This document shows positions 1-6,007 of a stretch of 10,802 nucleotides of DNA, in pieces. Source of the stretch: Candidatus Sumerlaeota bacterium. GTDB lineage: Bacteria; Sumerlaeota; Sumerlaeia; SLMS01. Location of the stretch: assembly GCA_020850785.1 (NCBI GenBank), contig JADZDZ010000206.1:1-10802 (forward strand), read 5' to 3'. A program made the translations under genes and the position numbers. Under the pieces are notes generated by a model that was not told the origin of the DNA, did not search any database, and saw nothing but the letters and a program-made list of their open reading frames with translations. Every line of letters begins with the position of its first letter. Positions within the stretch are counted from its first letter, which is position 1.

Positions 1-232
1 AATTCCGTTTGTGAATTCGGTGGAACTCAGGTTTACGCGAAAACAGCCCAACTGGTTAAATATGACCATCAGCGCGCACTGAAGGGTTCACCAGACGCGC
101 GATGGTATAGGCATCCCATTTCCGGAACGCAAGCCAATGTCGCAGAAAATTGGAACGATTGTGCTGTGAAGGCAATTCATGTGCAAAGACACACCGTTTT
201 GCACAAACGCCTCCCGCCGATGAAACCCGCGA
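1..232. other. Left-edge stretch with no confident gene
   Basis: No start-to-stop gene is convincing here. Plus frame 1 is open from the window edge to a TGA at 241-243 (80 codons), which would overlap the 3' end of queD; its codon use is mixed and its GC at third positions is lower than in neighbouring genes. Plus frame 2 is open from the edge to a TGA at 80-82, and its 26-residue tail reads like an ordinary protein C-terminus (…VELRFTRKQPNWLN…). Either could be the end of a gene entering from the left and converging on queD. I cannot choose between them from this sequence alone. The stretch also contains the hairpin at 180-205. Confidence 0.4.
180..205 (-). terminator. Possible hairpin terminator after queD (no U-tract)
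   Basis: TGTGCAAA at 180-187 and TTTGCACA at 198-205 form a perfect 8-bp inverted repeat with a 10-nt loop. It begins 27 nt beyond the queD stop codon in the direction of queD transcription. No run of U follows on either strand, so it is not a classical intrinsic terminator; it may be a 3'-end stabiliser, a factor-dependent site or chance. Confidence 0.35.
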
Positions 233-670
233 TCAGACGGTGATTTTCTTTTCGAGGATGAAGACGTTGTTGTCGGTTTCCTGAAGCTCAACCTCGACGT
301 TGTAAGTGATCCCGCGACCGGGATACTTGGCGGCGAGGTGGCCGGCAATTTCATTCCACAGACGATGGGCGACGTTCTCCACGCTGGGGCCTTTTCCCTC
401 CACGACGACAACCCCTTCCGCGTCGAACATCTTCGAATCAAGAAACGCGGTGTCATCCTTCGTCACGATGATCTTGTGATCGAGGAAACGAACGATCTTC
501 TTGATGTCGCCGAAGTCGACGGACATGTCCAGTTCATCGCGGGGAAATTCCTCGCAGGACAGTGTGACCTTCGCACGCCAGGTGTGGCCGTGCACGTGCT
601 GGCAATGGCCCGGATAGCCGGGTTGGCGGTGGGCGGTGTGAAAATGCGCTCTGACGATGATCTTTTCCAT
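233..670 (-). CDS. queD: 6-pyruvoyl/6-carboxy-tetrahydropterin synthase family (QueD-like)
   Basis: This 145-residue protein belongs to the PTPS/QueD family, which converts dihydroneopterin triphosphate to 6-carboxytetrahydropterin (queuosine and 7-deazaguanine route) or 6-pyruvoyl-tetrahydropterin. Visible marks are the zinc histidines H14, H27 and H29 and the catalytic cysteine C23 in the C-x3-HGH motif (HCQHVHGH), then the LDHK segment, the P-S-V-E-N helix and a C-terminal E-L-Q-E-T-x-x-N strand. The length is normal for the family. The reading frame extends upstream to an ATG at 745, but the extra 25 residues are not family-like, so I start at 670 (MEKIIVRAHF). Neither start has a clear Shine-Dalgarno. 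The gene stands alone, divergent from ispD by 138 bp, with no queC, queE or folE nearby, so queuosine versus another pterin product is unresolved. Family assignment is firm; the exact reaction is inferred. Confidence 0.88.
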   Translation of the reverse strand: MEKIIVRAHFHTAHRQPGYPGHCQHVHGHTWRAKVTLSCEEFPRDELDMSVDFGDIKKIVRFLDHKIIVTKDDTAFLDSKMFDAEGVVVVEGKGPSVENVAHRLWNEIAGHLAAKYPGRGITYNVEVELQETDNNVFILEKKITV

Positions 671-792
671 GGGCGCAATCCAAGCGCGGCATCCCGCGGA
701 ACGCAAGCACAGCAATTCAACCCTGCGGCCGTATTCCCATTGCACCGCGCGCGGCTGTCGGCGCGGTTGGGTGATTCAGTCCCGTGGAAAGC

Positions 793-799
793 GGAGGAG
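793..799 (+). promoter_or_regulatory. Shine-Dalgarno deciding the ispD GTG start
   Basis: GGAGGAG at 793-799 lies 9 nt before a GTG at 809. It is the strongest ribosome-binding site in the first 2 kb. It selects GTG 809 as the ispD start over the long open extension upstream, which lies antisense to queD. Confidence 0.75.
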
Positions 800-808
800 A
801 CCACTTTC

Positions 809-1567
809 GTGCAGCACAAACCAGCGCGCATCAAGACCACAGACCTGTCGAAGACGGCGTTGGTCATCACCGCTGCCGGCAAGGGCGTGCGCTTCGGCGG
901 CTACAAGCAGATCGCGCCGCTGAATGGGAAGCCGCTGATCGTGCATGCGATCGAGGCGTTCTTCGGCCTGCCGTTTCACTCGCGGATCATCGTGCTCCCG
1001 CCGAAGATGCTCACGGACAACACGTGGAGGTCCATCGTAACGAAGGACCCACACGCGGCGGAGTTTGAGGTGGTTGCGGGAAAGGACGACCGCGCCGGGT
1101 CCGTGCGCGCGGGAATCGCCAACGCCCCGCGCAGTTGCGAATTCATCGTCGTGCATGATGGCGTGCGTCCGTTTCCCCCACTGCAGGCAATGATGGATGG
1201 CCTTGTGGTGGTGAAGAGCGAGCCGGACGTGGCAGGAGCGATCGTGTGTTCGCCGGTGACGGACACGATCAAGCGCGCACCGCGCGGCAGCATGTTCGTG
1301 CAGCGGACCGAGGACCGCGATGATCTGCGCAGGGCGGAAACGCCGCAGGTTGCGAAGCGCGACCTGCTGATGCAGGCGCTCTCCAGCGTGAAGCCGGGAG
1401 ACCCGCCGCCCACGGATGAGGCGGAGGCTCTGGAGCGCATGAAGTTGAAGGTGGCGCTGTTTTCCCATGACGGCTTCAACCCCAAGATCACAACACCGCA
1501 GGATTTGATCATGGCACAGTCCTTCATTGCCAGCAGCGCTGAAACACAGGTGCCGGCGGGCGAATGA
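809..1567 (+). CDS. ispD: 2-C-methyl-D-erythritol 4-phosphate cytidylyltransferase (IspD)
   Basis: IspD joins CTP and 2-C-methyl-D-erythritol 4-phosphate to give CDP-ME, the third step of the MEP isoprenoid pathway, in the cytoplasm. The protein has 252 residues from the GTG, close to the usual 225-240. Its nucleotide-binding start is ITAAGKGVRFGGYKQ, with R28 and K33 at the positions of the conserved catalytic Arg and Lys. Further family marks follow: VVHDGVRPF (the usual motif is VHDAARP), DTIKR, R-x-ETPQ, TDEAEALE, and the C-terminal GFNPKITTPQDL with the substrate-binding lysine. The stop overlaps the ispF start as ATGA, so the two are translationally coupled. The frame is open back to 338, but that part is antisense to queD and unlike IspD. 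The GTG start rests on the Shine-Dalgarno and on family length. Confidence 0.93.
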   Translation: MQHKPARIKTTDLSKTALVITAAGKGVRFGGYKQIAPLNGKPLIVHAIEAFFGLPFHSRIIVLPPKMLTDNTWRSIVTKDPHAAEFEVVAGKDDRAGSVRAGIANAPRSCEFIVVHDGVRPFPPLQAMMDGLVVVKSEPDVAGAIVCSPVTDTIKRAPRGSMFVQRTEDRDDLRRAETPQVAKRDLLMQALSSVKPGDPPPTDEAEALERMKLKVALFSHDGFNPKITTPQDLIMAQSFIASSAETQVPAGE

Positions 1568-2052
1568 CAACGGCTCCCTTCGCAGTCGGCATGGGCTACG
1601 ACGTCCATCGTTTTGCCGAGGGGCGGAAGCTGATCCTGGGCGGCGTGGAAATTCCCGCTGCGCGGGGCCTCGATGGGCACAGCGACGCGGACGTGCTGCT
1701 GCACGCATTCTGCGATGCCCTGCTGGGCGCGGCAGGGCTGCAGGACATCGGCCACTTTTTCCCCCCCGGCGAACCACGCTGGAAGGGCGCCGCCTCCACG
1801 GAGCTTCTCCGCATCGTCTTTGCGCGCGTGAAGGAATTGGGATGGACGCTGGGTAATGCGGACATCGTCGTGATTGCGGAGAAGCCGAAGATCGCGCCGC
1901 ACACGGATGCGATGAAGCTGGTTATCGCGCCGCTGGTGGAGGCGACACCCCGCCAGATCGGCATCAAGGCAACGACCAACGAGAAGATGGGCTTTGTGGG
2001 CCGCGAGGAAGGAATCGCGGCGATGGCAACGGCGCTGCTGTGGCGGAAATAG
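1564..2052 (+). CDS. ispF: 2-C-methyl-D-erythritol 2,4-cyclodiphosphate synthase (IspF)
   Basis: IspF cyclises CDP-ME 2-phosphate to 2-C-methyl-D-erythritol 2,4-cyclodiphosphate with release of CMP, as a zinc-dependent homotrimer. The 162-residue length is typical. The zinc ligands are visible as D13 and H15 in MGYDVHRF and H47 in SDADVLLHAFCDALLGA. DIGHFFPPGEPRWKGA and the CMP-binding ATTNEKMGFVGREEGIAAMA near the C-terminus complete the family pattern. The start ATG sits in the ispD stop (ATGA), with only a weak upstream purine stretch, so translation probably depends on ispD. ispD-ispF pairing, often as a fusion, is common in bacteria. A T5C7 homopolymer run at 1756-1767 encodes the conserved HFFPP. 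The gene ends 2 bp from the stop of the convergent kinase gene. Confidence 0.96.
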   Translation: MTTAPFAVGMGYDVHRFAEGRKLILGGVEIPAARGLDGHSDADVLLHAFCDALLGAAGLQDIGHFFPPGEPRWKGAASTELLRIVFARVKELGWTLGNADIVVIAEKPKIAPHTDAMKLVIAPLVEATPRQIGIKATTNEKMGFVGREEGIAAMATALLWRK

Positions 2053-2054
2053 GA

Positions 2055-3341
2055 TTACTTCAACGCCTTCATCTGTGCCGATAGCAGTCGCACCCATTCG
2101 CCTGCGGAGGGAATACGGTCCTTCGGGTTGGAACTCAGGCTCAGGTTGATCGCATCGACAAGCGGCGGCGGCAGGTCCTTGCGGTACTGCTCGATCGGAG
2201 TCAGCTTGCCCGATCGCAGCGCCGTGACAAGCTCCGAGCGCGTCTTCCCGTGATAGGGGAAGCGCCCCTTGCTGAAGATCAAATACATCGTGAGCACGAA
2301 GGCCCACAAATCCGTGGCCGGCGAAATCACATCCGTTTCGATGGACTCGATGGGAAGGAACTGAAGGGTTCCGACGGTGATGTTGGCCGCCGTGAGACGC
2401 TCTCCTCCCTTCAGCACACCGGCGATGCCGAAATCAATCAGCCACACATTATCCGTCGCCGCATCAACAAGGATGTTGTTCGGCTTGATGTCCCGATGCA
2501 CGACCCCCTTGCAGGGCTTGCCGGTTTCGTCGGTGAATTCAAAGCTGTGGGCCGCATTCAGCGCGCGCGCAACGGCAAGCAGCACACGAAGCGCCTTCTT
2601 CGTGGAACGCAACTCATCGTGGACAATCAGCCGGTCCAGCGGCGGCGCCTCCACGTAATCCATGATCATGTAGAGGTAATCGCGCTCCGGCTCATCACCC
2701 CAGCGATGCACCTTCACAAAGCCCGGCGTGGAACTTTGCCCCAGCAGGTGCATGATGTGCGACTCGCGCGCGAAGCGGCGAATCAGCGACGTGCGGTCCG
2801 TGTTGCCAAGATGCTGCGGGTCAAGGAAGAGCGGATTGAGCAACTTGATCGCAACAGTCCCCTTGTTGTCCTTAATGGGCTTCGCTTTCCACACCTCGCC
2901 AAAACCGCCCGTGGCAATTTTCTCATAGCGACGATACTGGTCGCGAAAGCCGTCGGAAAAAATCAGCGGGAAGTGCGGCGATTCCTTCGAATAGCGCCGA
3001 ATGTGGGTGCCATCCTTCCCCGTGATGCGCTCCTCCTCCCAAGTAACGTGGATTTCCGGACCATCGCGCCCCAGAGAAATCAAGTCGCCGCGCCGCAACA
3101 TCACCTTCCCCTGCAGTTCCTCTCCGTCGCGGTAGGAACCGTGCATGCTTTCCAGGTCCTCGTAGGAATAGACGCGGGCGGATTCGCGCACAAAGCGTCC
3201 GTGGAAGCGCGACACGTGGGAATGGACAGTGGGATCAATCTGCAGGTCGCACGTTGGCGAACGCCCGATGGTCACCTTCGTATCGGGGAACCAGTGTGAG
3301 ATTGTCGCTCCCGTTTCCAGAACCGTCAGGCAGAGGGACAT
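2055..3341 (-). CDS. FHA domain-Ser/Thr protein kinase, soluble
   Basis: This 428-residue protein has an N-terminal forkhead-associated (phosphothreonine-binding) domain followed by a eukaryotic-like Ser/Thr kinase. The FHA domain (about residues 5-100) shows IGRSPTCDLQI, S-H-V-S-R-F-H and a G-S-Y-R-D-G turn. The kinase domain (about 138-425) has a glycine-rich loop T-G-G-F-G-E-V (144-150; the first usual glycine is A143), the ATP lysine K166 in VAIKLL, a likely partner E193, the catalytic HRDIKPNN (282-289, D284), the metal-binding DFG (303-305), a GTLQFLPIE segment in place of GT-x-x-Y-x-APE (324-332), and TDLWA with D344. All core catalytic residues are present, so it is probably active. 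There is no signal peptide, membrane segment or PASTA repeat, so it is cytosolic. The substrate is unknown. No clear Shine-Dalgarno precedes the ATG. The gene is convergent with ispF and has no obvious operon partner. Confidence 0.92.
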   Translation of the reverse strand: MSLCLTVLETGATISHWFPDTKVTIGRSPTCDLQIDPTVHSHVSRFHGRFVRESARVYSYEDLESMHGSYRDGEELQGKVMLRRGDLISLGRDGPEIHVTWEEERITGKDGTHIRRYSKESPHFPLIFSDGFRDQYRRYEKIATGGFGEVWKAKPIKDNKGTVAIKLLNPLFLDPQHLGNTDRTSLIRRFARESHIMHLLGQSSTPGFVKVHRWGDEPERDYLYMIMDYVEAPPLDRLIVHDELRSTKKALRVLLAVARALNAAHSFEFTDETGKPCKGVVHRDIKPNNILVDAATDNVWLIDFGIAGVLKGGERLTAANITVGTLQFLPIESIETDVISPATDLWAFVLTMYLIFSKGRFPYHGKTRSELVTALRSGKLTPIEQYRKDLPPPLVDAINLSLSSNPKDRIPSAGEWVRLLSAQMKALK

Positions 3342-3450
3342 GCGAAGCCCATCAGCGAAGTTTGATTCCGAAACTTTCGCGGTTCTGCGTATTCAGAGCA
3401 ACTCAATTTCACCGCCCGTTCCCGAAGACCCCCGCTGGCGGAAACTGCTC

Positions 3451-3481
3451 TTGCCAGTGAGGACTGGGGCGGCCTTATGCT
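3451..3481 (+). promoter_or_regulatory. Candidate promoter of the tRNA gene
   Basis: TTGCCA (3451-3456) matches the -35 consensus at 5 of 6 bases and TATGCT (3476-3481) matches the -10 consensus at 4 of 6, with a 19-bp spacer, slightly long. Transcription would begin about 10-15 nt before the tRNA. The rest of the 159 bp between the kinase start and the tRNA (3342-3500) shows no open frame of interest and presumably also carries the kinase promoter, which I could not place. Confidence 0.4.
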
Positions 3482-3500
3482 CGCAATTCGCATTCAGGGC

Positions 3501-3577
<77 letters not shown>

Positions 3578-3616
3578 ACCCCTTGCTACCCAATTCCGCA
3601 ATACATTCCGGCACGC

Positions 3617-3648
3617 AAAAAACCCCGCCCGGTTTCATTCGGGCGGGG
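3617..3648 (-). terminator. Rho-independent terminator of the pseudopilin gene
   Basis: A perfect 9-bp GC-rich stem, CCCCGCCCG (3623-3631) and CGGGCGGGG (3640-3648), encloses an 8-nt loop. On the minus strand it is followed directly by six T (plus-strand A run at 3617-3622). It starts 33 nt after the pilin stop. In the plus direction the stem lies 46 nt after the tRNA but no U-run follows, so it would stop tRNA readthrough only weakly. Confidence 0.9.
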
Positions 3649-3681
3649 ATGGATTTGATCGTCACTTTACGGTAACGAACG

Positions 3682-4368
3682 TTAGTTGCTGCCCGTGGTG
3701 GCTTCCTTGGCCAGACTGGCGCTGCTGTTCTGGGTGCGAATCACGTCACCAAAAGAGGTCGTGCCGTTGGTAGGATCATAAACGCGGCGTCCAATCGATC
3801 CGATAAACTGATTGTCCGGCCCAATGCTGACCAATCGCCACTGCCCATATTCCGCAAGGTCGAGATTGTCGAAACCAAAGCCGGGAAGGCGCGTCAGTTG
3901 ATGAATGTTGTCATAGTGATAATGGAAGGTGGTCTGGTCGCCGGGAACAACAATGCGGGTCGGGCTGGTGGGCGGCGGACCTGCCAGAAAGCGATTCGAA
4001 TTCGCGCGCAGAAACGGATCGTTGAAAAGCGACGTCAGGTAGGCGATGGGAGTCGTCAAATCCAAGGGAAGCGTCGAATTGTTGAAGCGTCGTGGCCCAC
4101 CCGTTTGAAGAAAATCATGCACGGGACGGGGGGTGAATGGCGCAACGGTGGTGTTCAGGCGCATCAGGGAGTACACCTCGCCGGAACCCGGCGGGCTGTC
4201 CACCGCGCGCGCCTCAATGGCGACGGCCGCGCTGCGCATGTCCGCCATGGCGCGGGAGACCTTCGCGCGGGTTTGCGCCTCCAAAAAGTTCGGAACCGCG
4301 ATGGCCGCCAGAATGGCGATGATGGCGACGACTATCAGTAACTCGATCAATGTAAACGCTCTACGCAT
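3682..4368 (-). CDS. Prepilin-like protein (type II secretion/type IV pilus pseudopilin family)
   Basis: This 228-residue protein has a class III prepilin signal: MRRA then FTLIELLIVVAIIAIL, with peptidase cleavage predicted between A4 and F5 and the conserved Glu at mature position 5 (E9). Residues 5-27 form the hydrophobic helix, continuing into AVPNFLEAQTRAKVSR as in GspG/PilA-like proteins. The -1 residue is Ala rather than the usual Gly, which prepilin peptidases can tolerate. The rest is a periplasmic or surface head without cysteines, ending in VYDPTNGTTSFGDVIRT, a pattern I recall from large pseudopilin families of Planctomycetes-like and Sumerlaeota-like genomes. An AAAGG ribosome site lies 10 nt upstream. 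No assembly ATPase, peptidase or secretin gene is nearby, so this is an orphan copy. Major pilin, minor pilin and T2SS pseudopilin cannot be told apart. An AT-rich TATTAT (4411-4416, minus) may be its -10 box. Confidence 0.88.
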   Translation of the reverse strand: MRRAFTLIELLIVVAIIAILAAIAVPNFLEAQTRAKVSRAMADMRSAAVAIEARAVDSPPGSGEVYSLMRLNTTVAPFTPRPVHDFLQTGGPRRFNNSTLPLDLTTPIAYLTSLFNDPFLRANSNRFLAGPPPTSPTRIVVPGDQTTFHYHYDNIHQLTRLPGFGFDNLDLAEYGQWRLVSIGPDNQFIGSIGRRVYDPTNGTTSFGDVIRTQNSSASLAKEATTGSN

Positions 4369-4456
4369 TTGTTGGGACCTTTCTCACACGGGTATCAGAG
4401 TCTTTCCCAAATAATATCAGGTTGTAAAAGGAAAACTTTCACTGCATGAATTTCAC

Positions 4457-4484
4457 ACAAATTGCGTTTATTAACGCAGTTTGT
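4457..4484. repeat. 28-bp near-perfect palindrome between divergent genes
   Basis: ACAAATTGCGTT (4457-4468) and AACGCAGTTTGT (4473-4484) are inverted repeats, matching at 11 of 12 positions around a 4-bp centre (TATT). The lone mismatch (4462/4479) is a T-G pair. The core TGCGTT-TATT-AACGCA is perfect. It lies in the 177-bp gap between the divergent pilin (start 4368) and exported protein (start 4546), 62 bp from the latter. Position and symmetry suit an operator for a dimeric regulator acting on one or both promoters; an RNA hairpin in the plus-strand leader is the alternative. Confidence 0.6.
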
Positions 4485-4545
4485 CTTCGAAACATATTGT
4501 GGTGCTCGGCACAAACTTCCCCCTTGCACCAGAAGGCAGCTCCCC

Positions 4546-5943
4546 ATGACGCAAACGCGAGTTTTCCCCCCCACCAAACGCCCCCTGATTCAGTTCCTTG
4601 CCACCCTTTTGGTGGTTTTTCACTCCGCCGCGCAGGCCCAATGGCAATCGGCGGGCAAGCTGGCACTACCGAAATACAGCTACTCCTTCCTCGCCTCGAC
4701 GCCGAACGGCGACCTGCTGGCTGCGACGTTTAACAGTAGTGGTCCCAATGATCCACCCCGTCAGATACCCGCGCTCCTGATCGAGAATCCTTCCGTGACG
4801 GCGAATCCGCGAATCATTGAGCTTTGCCGGGTTTCCTTCGATGCGCAACGGGGTTACGGCGGCATCGCCTGCGACCTGAACGGTTCGTTCTTCCTGTCCG
4901 GAGACACGGGAAATGCGAGCACTTCCTTTGTGCGCAAATTCTCCTCGCGAGGGCAGCCGGACACGACTTTCGGAACAAACGGGGAGGTGCGGTTGAACCG
5001 CCGTATGCTGGGAATCGACGTCGCCGGCAGGTACTTGCTGGTGGCGGTGGATTGGGCACAGGTGGCGATCCTTGATTCCGTCACGGGCAAGCCGCTCGGC
5101 TTGGTGAGCGCCCCCGTGCAGGGCGAAGTAAACGTGCGCGACATCGCCATCGATCCGAAGTCGATGCGCATCTTCGGCGTGGCCTCCGGCGCCGTGGTGA
5201 CATGGGGAGGCGGCGCCCCTTGGCAGTCGGAAGGCTATCAATTCCGTTTTCTTTCAAAGGCATATGGGAACCCCCGCGCGGGAGAGGGCATCTCCATCGA
5301 TCCCTTCAACCGCACAGTGTTGATCACACCGAAGCCGGGAAATTCGCTGCTGGAAATTGAAGGATCGATGAAGGTCAATCGCTTCACGGTGAACAGCGCG
5401 GCGCCGACGACACACCTGGCGGATTCGGTGATGTCATTCGATGGATCAACGCTGTATATTTCGGACATGATCGGTCAGGCGATTCACGTGATGAAACGCC
5501 CCGCCCGCGGATCGCTGATCGTGGCCTCTGCGACGCAGCAGACGGTCACACCCACCGCGCCGCCATTCACGGAGGTCGCTTCCACGTCCTCCACAGGGGG
5601 CGGAAAATCGCTGAACTGGTTTCATTCCTACAGCGAAGTCGTGCAGAATGCGCGTGAGGAAAAAAAGCCCATGATCGTTTACTTCACGCAGGGCGGCGTG
5701 CCGAAGGCGCAGAGCTTTGAGAAGAACATCCTGATGACGAACGAGTTTGAAGAGCAGGCGCGCGAGAAGAACTTCGTGTGCGTCTACGAGGATGTGAGCA
5801 GGAACCAACTGAACGCGTACAAATTCGGCGCGATGCGCGTGCCGCACCTGATTGTGCTGTCGAGCAAGGGCGAAACGCAGGCGGAATTCTCCTACGAGAT
5901 CGACAAGACCGGCCTGTTCAATGCCATGAAGGCGGTGAACTGA
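4546..5943 (+). CDS. Exported protein: propeller-like region plus thioredoxin-fold domain without CXXC
   Basis: I do not recognise a named family for this 465-residue protein. An ATG at 4546, 9 nt after AGAAGG, starts a clear Sec signal peptide: basic n-region, hydrophobic 14-29, AQA cleavage site after residue 31. An open extension back to 4462 would bury this signal. Residues about 33-325 are beta-rich and propeller-like, with DPKSMRIFGVASGAVV, ISIDPFNRTVLIT and FDGSTLYISD blade patterns and a QPDTTFGTNGEV segment resembling delta-60/NHL-type repeats. A Pro/Thr/Ser/Gly linker (about 330-355) leads to a C-terminal thioredoxin-like domain (358-465): KKPMIVYF strand, then TQGGVPKAQSF where the active site would be, a DVSRNQLNAYKF helix and the cis-Pro strand RVPHLIVL. 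There is no CXXC, so it is unlikely to be a thiol oxidoreductase; binding or scaffolding is more likely. It converges on sdhB. Confidence 0.85.
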   Translation: MTQTRVFPPTKRPLIQFLATLLVVFHSAAQAQWQSAGKLALPKYSYSFLASTPNGDLLAATFNSSGPNDPPRQIPALLIENPSVTANPRIIELCRVSFDAQRGYGGIACDLNGSFFLSGDTGNASTSFVRKFSSRGQPDTTFGTNGEVRLNRRMLGIDVAGRYLLVAVDWAQVAILDSVTGKPLGLVSAPVQGEVNVRDIAIDPKSMRIFGVASGAVVTWGGGAPWQSEGYQFRFLSKAYGNPRAGEGISIDPFNRTVLITPKPGNSLLEIEGSMKVNRFTVNSAAPTTHLADSVMSFDGSTLYISDMIGQAIHVMKRPARGSLIVASATQQTVTPTAPPFTEVASTSSTGGGKSLNWFHSYSEVVQNAREEKKPMIVYFTQGGVPKAQSFEKNILMTNEFEEQAREKNFVCVYEDVSRNQLNAYKFGAMRVPHLIVLSSKGETQAEFSYEIDKTGLFNAMKAVN

Positions 5944-5957
5944 GGCGGCTCGCAGCA

Positions 5958-5990
5958 GTGCTGGCGGTGGATACGTCCATTCGCCAGCAC
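5958..5990. terminator. Bidirectional hairpin between convergent genes
   Basis: GTGCTGGCG (5958-5966) pairs perfectly with CGCCAGCAC (5982-5990). Inside, GTGGA (5967-5971) pairs with TCCAT (5976-5980), leaving a TACG (UACG) tetraloop and one unpaired T at 5981. The result is about 14 bp of stem filling most of the 64-bp gap between the exported protein (ends 5943) and sdhB (ends 6008). No U-run follows in either direction. It probably marks transcript ends for both genes, either by slowing polymerase or by blocking 3' exonucleases. Confidence 0.55.
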
Positions 5991-6007
5991 CGGCTCGTTG
6001 CCTGCGT

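Noticed and set aside
338..808. Long in-frame upstream extension of ispD, giving a 409-residue protein
   Set aside because: It lies antisense to queD, does not resemble IspD or any partner domain, and a strong GGAGGAG-GTG start at 809 gives a normal family length.
671..808. Possible preQ1 or other riboswitch in front of queD
   Set aside because: No preQ1-type stem with an A-rich tail or ribosome site sequestration could be found on the minus strand.
976..2307. Long minus-strand frames (776-1777 and 976-2307) across ispD-ispF
   Set aside because: Both are Arg/His/Ala-rich shadows of G/C-rich third positions in the confident plus-strand genes.
2250..3299. 349-codon plus-strand frame across the kinase gene
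   Set aside because: It is a shadow of the FHA-kinase gene with no start signal or recognisable domain.
4462..4545. Earlier start of the exported protein at 4462
   Set aside because: It would begin inside the palindrome and bury the signal peptide; ATG 4546 has an AGAAGG site 9 nt upstream.
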